A stretch of 64,000 nucleotides of DNA from Phycisphaerae bacterium (GTDB taxonomy: Bacteria; Planctomycetota; Phycisphaerae; Sedimentisphaerales; Sedimentisphaeraceae). Within the stretch, counting starts at the first letter, position 1. Each line of letters starts with the position of its first letter. The stretch covers positions 1-64,000 of the forward strand of contig JALWYQ010000043.1 in NCBI GenBank assembly GCA_027078365.1, read 5' to 3'. The position numbers and the translations under genes are program-made. Shown here piece by piece: positions 62,967-64,000 of this stretch. Below the pieces are notes generated by a model. It was not told where the DNA came from. It ran no database searches and saw nothing but the letters and a program-made list of their open reading frames with translations.

Positions 62967-63944
62967 TTAAACCCAAACCTCCGCGTCGTAGCGCAGCATG
63001 GTGAGTTTATCCTTGTAGCAGTCATCCGTCGCTCTAAAAGTTTTCTCTGGCATGCTTAGCATTGTCAGAATCCATTTTGGGAAGTTTGCGCCTGCTTTGA
63101 TGCTTAATGGCGCGCCGCCACCAAAACGAGGGTTTACCTCAATAAACTTTATATGGTCTTTGCCAGAATACATCAGTTGAACTGTTATCACGCCAGGGCC
63201 TGCCTTTAAAGTTTCAACCAGCCTTCGAACCTTCGTGATAATCTCTGGGACTTTCTCAATCCTACCCTTACTAACCTCACCGCTTCTCACTTCAAGCCTC
63301 TTTCTTGGCACAACGCATCGAACCTTACCCGAAAAATCAACAAAAACATCGCATGTGTATTCGTCTCCTTCGGCAAAATCTTGCACAATACAATTATCAA
63401 TATGACGCGCATAAAAACTTAGCTCTTCTCTATTTGCTGCGACTTGAATAAACTTACTCGCAGAGCCATCCCATGGCTTCATAAAGCATGGATACTTAAA
63501 GTTCTTTTTGCGCAGAGCCGTCGCCGCGGCGATTGTATCTGGTGTGCCAAAAGAATTCTTCTTTAGAAACTTATGCGTCAGCTTTTTGTTCTGGCAAATC
63601 TCAATCACCTCTGGCGATGAAACATGAACAAAACAACCAAGTTTCTCGAATTTCTTTTTGTTTTGTGCTAGTAGCATAAGGTCGTGGTCTGTGGTTGGTA
63701 TGAGAAGTTTCACCTTATGCTTCTTTGTAATACTCAATAGCTGAGACAAATATTTTGGATGCTCAACATTATGTACAACATGCTTATGATCGCACATTTC
63801 AAGGGCAGGACTAAGCGCAGTTGTATCTGCGCCGATTATTTCCGTATCTAGCTTGAGTTCTTTAGCTGCGAGCCTAAACGATTCAAGAAGAGATACCCGT
63901 CTTCCAATACAAGTAAACAATATATTGAACTTTGTTCTTTTCAT
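62967..63944 (-). CDS. ATP-grasp protein (carbamoyl-phosphate-synthase-like)
   Basis: A 325-residue soluble enzyme. Residues 1-110 form a Rossmann-like pre-ATP-grasp domain (ILFTCIGRRVSLLESFRLAAKEL, IIGADTTALSPAL, LLIPTTDHDLMLLAQ). The ATP-grasp domain follows (KYPCFMKPWDGSASKF, IVQDFAEGDEYTCDVFVD, and the metal motif FIEVNPRFGGGAPLSIKAGANFP). It would ligate an amine to a carboxylate through an acyl-phosphate. Because it precedes a WecA-like gene, a role in surface-polysaccharide decoration is plausible but not shown. It is complete in the window. Confidence 0.87.
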   Translation of the reverse strand: MKRTKFNILFTCIGRRVSLLESFRLAAKELKLDTEIIGADTTALSPALEMCDHKHVVHNVEHPKYLSQLLSITKKHKVKLLIPTTDHDLMLLAQNKKKFEKLGCFVHVSSPEVIEICQNKKLTHKFLKKNSFGTPDTIAAATALRKKNFKYPCFMKPWDGSASKFIQVAANREELSFYARHIDNCIVQDFAEGDEYTCDVFVDFSGKVRCVVPRKRLEVRSGEVSKGRIEKVPEIITKVRRLVETLKAGPGVITVQLMYSGKDHIKFIEVNPRFGGGAPLSIKAGANFPKWILTMLSMPEKTFRATDDCYKDKLTMLRYDAEVWV

Positions 63945-64000
63945 ATTTATAAAATCACTATAATCTAAAGTTAATAGAACCCAAAGGTTCGCTGGTTTAG

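Overview
The window comes from an A+T-rich, Gram-negative-type bacterium with an outer membrane. The best fit is a planctomycete of the Phycisphaerae (Sedimentisphaerales-like). The pointers are: a pseudopilin with an FTLIELLVV leader and an H-x(n)-DG C-terminus; a dockerin-bearing secreted protein; a PEP-CTERM protein; a TIGR03790 protein; zinc-ribbon plus multi-TM proteins; and outer-membrane genes (BamD-like, LptE-like, OprB-like, L- and P-ring proteins). This placement is inferred from gene content; no rRNA gene is present.

Layout. 1-9 kb: a truncated secreted PKD/LamG-type protein, a class II aldolase homologue, dsbD, ftsH, and a BamD-like/LptE-like outer-membrane pair. 9-11.2 kb: a two-domain thiE, then an intergenic array of three 139-bp repeats. 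This array sits behind a consensus sigma-54 promoter and ahead of a hairpin plus U-tract, and I read it as one ~550-nt non-coding RNA gene on the minus strand. 11.2-19 kb: an accessory region with an AGE-family protein, two paralogous multi-TM proteins, two duplicated 32-34-residue membrane micro-proteins not seen by length-filtered gene finding, a seven-repeat beta-propeller, a lipoprotein and an ankyrin protein; three transcription units here share one promoter sequence. 19-27.5 kb: a phosphotriesterase-family protein, TIGR03790, rpsD, typA and two tandem FNT channels.

27.5-44.2 kb is one long flagellar operon on the minus strand: flgD, flgE, a PilZ protein, flgF, flgG, flgA, flgH, flgI, flgJ, flgN, flgK, flgL, a TPR protein, a small chaperone-like protein, fliD. 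It is led by a sigma-54 promoter and faces a divergent sigma-54 activator gene with a degenerate receiver domain. The same promoter class precedes the repeat RNA at 10.8 kb, so the RNA may belong to the flagellar or another sigma-54 regulon.

44.4-53.6 kb: two hypothetical proteins, then a cobalamin-riboswitch unit (riboswitch, attenuator hairpin, DUF4465/PEP-CTERM protein, dockerin protein, pseudopilin), a Cache-PAS-nucleotidyltransferase signalling protein and an OprB-type porin. 53.7-64 kb: ruvC, cysS, ispF, hisB and hisC in one direction, accD and rpe, a field of short palindromic GC-rich repeats around a DUF456 gene, a WecA/MraY-type transferase and an ATP-grasp protein.

Most interesting: the sigma-54-driven triple-repeat RNA with a covarying stem and 18 strand-specific GGA trinucleotides; the duplicated micro-proteins with a shared promoter; the riboswitch-controlled surface-protein unit; and the Cache-PAS-DUF294 receptor.
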